A stretch of 6,829 nt of DNA, from contig CANEMG010000049.1 of the NCBI GenBank assembly GCA_947428535.1, forward strand, positions 1 through 6,829, given 5' to 3'. The notes beneath the pieces are model-generated. The model had not been told where the DNA came from. It did no database searches and was given only the letters and a program-made list of their open reading frames with translations. Source of the stretch: an uncultured Clostridium sp. (GTDB taxonomy: Bacteria; Bacillota; Clostridia; TANB77; CAG-508). A program made the position numbers and the translations under genes. Positions within the stretch are counted from its first letter, which is position 1; the number at the start of each line of letters is the position of its first letter. This document shows positions 5,823 through 6,829 of the stretch, in pieces.

Positions 5823-6194
5823 ATGAAAAGAAAAATGATTAAAATATTTATATTAATATTATGTTGTATAATGTCATTATCTGTAATATGTTTAGCTGAT
5901 GTAACAGAATTTAATGGAAAAATTTCTGGTACTGGAGCGACAAATTCAAGAAGTGTTATTGTAAAAATAATTGCAACTGTACTTAACGTAACAAGAATTA
6001 TAGGATTAGCTATAGCAGTTGTTATGCTAATGGTAGTAGCTTGTAAGTATATACTAGCTTCTGCAGGAGATAAAGCAGATATTAAGAAATATGCTATGAA
6101 TTATATTATTGGAGCTCTTATACTTTTTGGAGCTTCAGGAATTATAACTATAGTTAAAACTTTTGTGGAGGGTTCTTTTTCAACAGGCCAATAA
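5823..6194 (+). CDS. TrbC/VirB2-like pilin paralog 4
   Basis: The shortest copy, 123 residues, 30 bases after copy 3. AAAGGTGA (5807-5814) lies 8 bases before ATG 5823. The signal peptide covers residues 1-25 with probable cleavage after CLA. A brief mature N-terminus (DVTEFNGKISGTGATNSRS) leads into span 1 (about 52-74), the loop KYILASAGDKADIKKYA (75-91) and span 2 (about 92-111) with GALILFGASGIITIV, close to copy 2. Differences include Cys74 in place of Met just before the loop and Tyr90 in place of the otherwise common His. With almost no linker it may be a core subunit, while copies 1 and 3 carry longer exposed N-termini. Confidence 0.82.
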   Translation: MKRKMIKIFILILCCIMSLSVICLADVTEFNGKISGTGATNSRSVIVKIIATVLNVTRIIGLAIAVVMLMVVACKYILASAGDKADIKKYAMNYIIGALILFGASGIITIVKTFVEGSFSTGQ

Positions 6195-6230
6195 AAAGAA
6201 CAATTTTATTTTTGAAAGGATATTTATATT

Positions 6231-6617
6231 ATGAAAAAAATAATTACAACATTACTTTTAGTATCTATATTATTAGTAATATTTAATATAAATAATGTAT
6301 ATGCAGATGATATTACAGATCCAACGACAGTAATAAATAGTATGTCTGGAGCAAAGGCTTCTAATATGGCTAGTGCAGACAATAAAATAGGTAATATAAT
6401 AAATACAGTTATTGGATTATTACAAGTCGCAGGTACAGGTATTTCAGTTGTAGTAGTATCAGTGCTAGGTATAAAGTATTTGTTGGCTAGTCCATCAGAA
6501 AAAGCAGATACAAAAAAATCAATACTTCCTATAGTTATAGGTTGTGCGCTTTTATTTGGAGCTGTGAATTTAATGGCTGCTGTTAGTGATATGGCAAGTA
6601 AAGTATTTGGTGAATAA
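6231..6617 (+). CDS. TrbC/VirB2-like pilin paralog 5 (divergent)
   Basis: A 128-residue last copy, 36 bases after copy 4, with AAAGGAT (6215-6221) 9 bases before the ATG. The signal peptide spans residues 1-25 with probable cleavage after VYA, leaving an acidic mature start (DDITDP). Span 1 is about 58-81 and span 2 about 98-117. The loop keeps only part of the shared pattern: KYLLASPSEKADTKKSI (82-98) lacks the Gly-Asp pair and the His found in copies 1-3. Span 1 is valine-rich (GISVVVVSVLGI). It is clearly homologous by architecture and position but the most divergent, so it may be a minor or capping subunit (inference). A strong terminator follows the stop codon. Confidence 0.8.
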   Translation: MKKIITTLLLVSILLVIFNINNVYADDITDPTTVINSMSGAKASNMASADNKIGNIINTVIGLLQVAGTGISVVVVSVLGIKYLLASPSEKADTKKSILPIVIGCALLFGAVNLMAAVSDMASKVFGE

Positions 6618-6633
6618 TTAAAATAAAATAATT

Positions 6634-6666
6634 AAAATTCCAGAATATTTTTTCTGGAATTTTTTT
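6634..6666 (+). terminator. Rho-independent terminator ending the pilin array
   Basis: AAAATTCCAGAA (6634-6645) pairs perfectly with TTCTGGAATTTT (6652-6663) around the 6-base loop TATTTT, and a run of T continues to 6666. It lies 16 bases after the last pilin stop codon and isolates the array from the following gene. Confidence 0.93.
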
Positions 6667-6721
6667 GAGCTTTTTAATTTGTTACAATTGTATTAAAAAT
6701 AGCAAATATTAAAGAAAAATG

Positions 6722-6750
6722 TTGAAAAAAAAAGGCTTTTTGAGTATAAT
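6722..6750 (+). promoter_or_regulatory. Sigma-A promoter for the gene at the right edge
   Basis: TTGAAA (6722-6727), a 17-base spacer and a perfect TATAAT (6745-6750) predict a transcript starting near 6757, with a leader of about 39 bases before the GTG start. The spacer opens with a run of A: nine consecutive A lie at 6725-6733, partly inside the -35 hexamer. Confidence 0.8.
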
Positions 6751-6795
6751 TAATATAATAGTATAAATATGTCAAAATGTAAGGAGGCGATATAT

Positions 6796-6829
6796 GTGTT
6801 AGGAAAAAATAGAGTAATAATTAAACTAA
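6796..6829 (+). CDS. Start of an unidentified gene (GTG start, 3' end outside window)
   Basis: A perfect ribosome binding site AAGGAGG (6781-6787) is followed 8 bases later by GTG 6796, opening a frame that encodes MLGKNRVIIKL up to the window edge. The ATG at 6794, overlapping this GTG, cannot be the start because its frame stops after two codons (ATG TGT TAG). Eleven residues are too few to name a product. Its position after a pilin array makes a further component of the same machinery plausible, but it has its own promoter and may be unrelated. Confidence 0.65.
   Translation, partial: MLGKNRVIIKL

Noticed and set aside
4283..6666. AAAATTCC sequences flanking the pilin array as cassette-type direct repeats
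   Set aside because: Both are the left arms of ordinary terminator stems; the shared bases are few and explained by terminator structure.

Overview
The window is AT-rich (clearly under one third GC by eye), with Bacillota-style ribosome binding sites (AAAGGAG, GGAGG, AAAGGTGA), sigma-A promoters of the TTGAAA-17-TATAAT type, and U-tailed hairpin terminators. This points to a low-GC Gram-positive bacterium, most likely of the Clostridia. The lineage is inference; there is no rRNA or other marker gene here.

Left part (1-3442, + strand): a tightly packed restriction-modification operon. It begins with a cytosine-C5 DNA methyltransferase whose start lies off the left edge. A second, closely related C5 methyltransferase overlaps its end. 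Last comes a PD-(D/E)xK endonuclease, possibly of the AlwI/FokI-like type IIS group. Two C5 methyltransferases plus one nuclease is the usual arrangement when the recognition site is asymmetric and each strand needs its own methylase.

Middle (3443-4326): a small Cro/CI-type HTH regulator on the minus strand, convergent with the nuclease gene and with palindromes over its likely promoter. Divergent from it is an unrecognised acidic 102-residue protein with its own good promoter and a strong terminator.

Right part (4456-6666, + strand): a self-contained transcription unit of five tandem paralogous secreted, two-membrane-span proteins that look like TrbC/VirB2-type (T4SS_pilin-like) pilins. It has a consensus extended -10 promoter at the front, a ribosome binding site before every gene and a strong terminator at the end. 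A new promoter (6722-6750) then drives a gene that starts with GTG at 6796 and runs off the window.

No gap without a gene exceeds about 240 bases, and the larger gaps hold the promoters and terminators listed. No tRNA, rRNA, CRISPR, insertion sequence or attachment site was seen. The most unusual content is the five-gene pilin array; the restriction operon next to it is a recognisable but interesting paired-methylase system.
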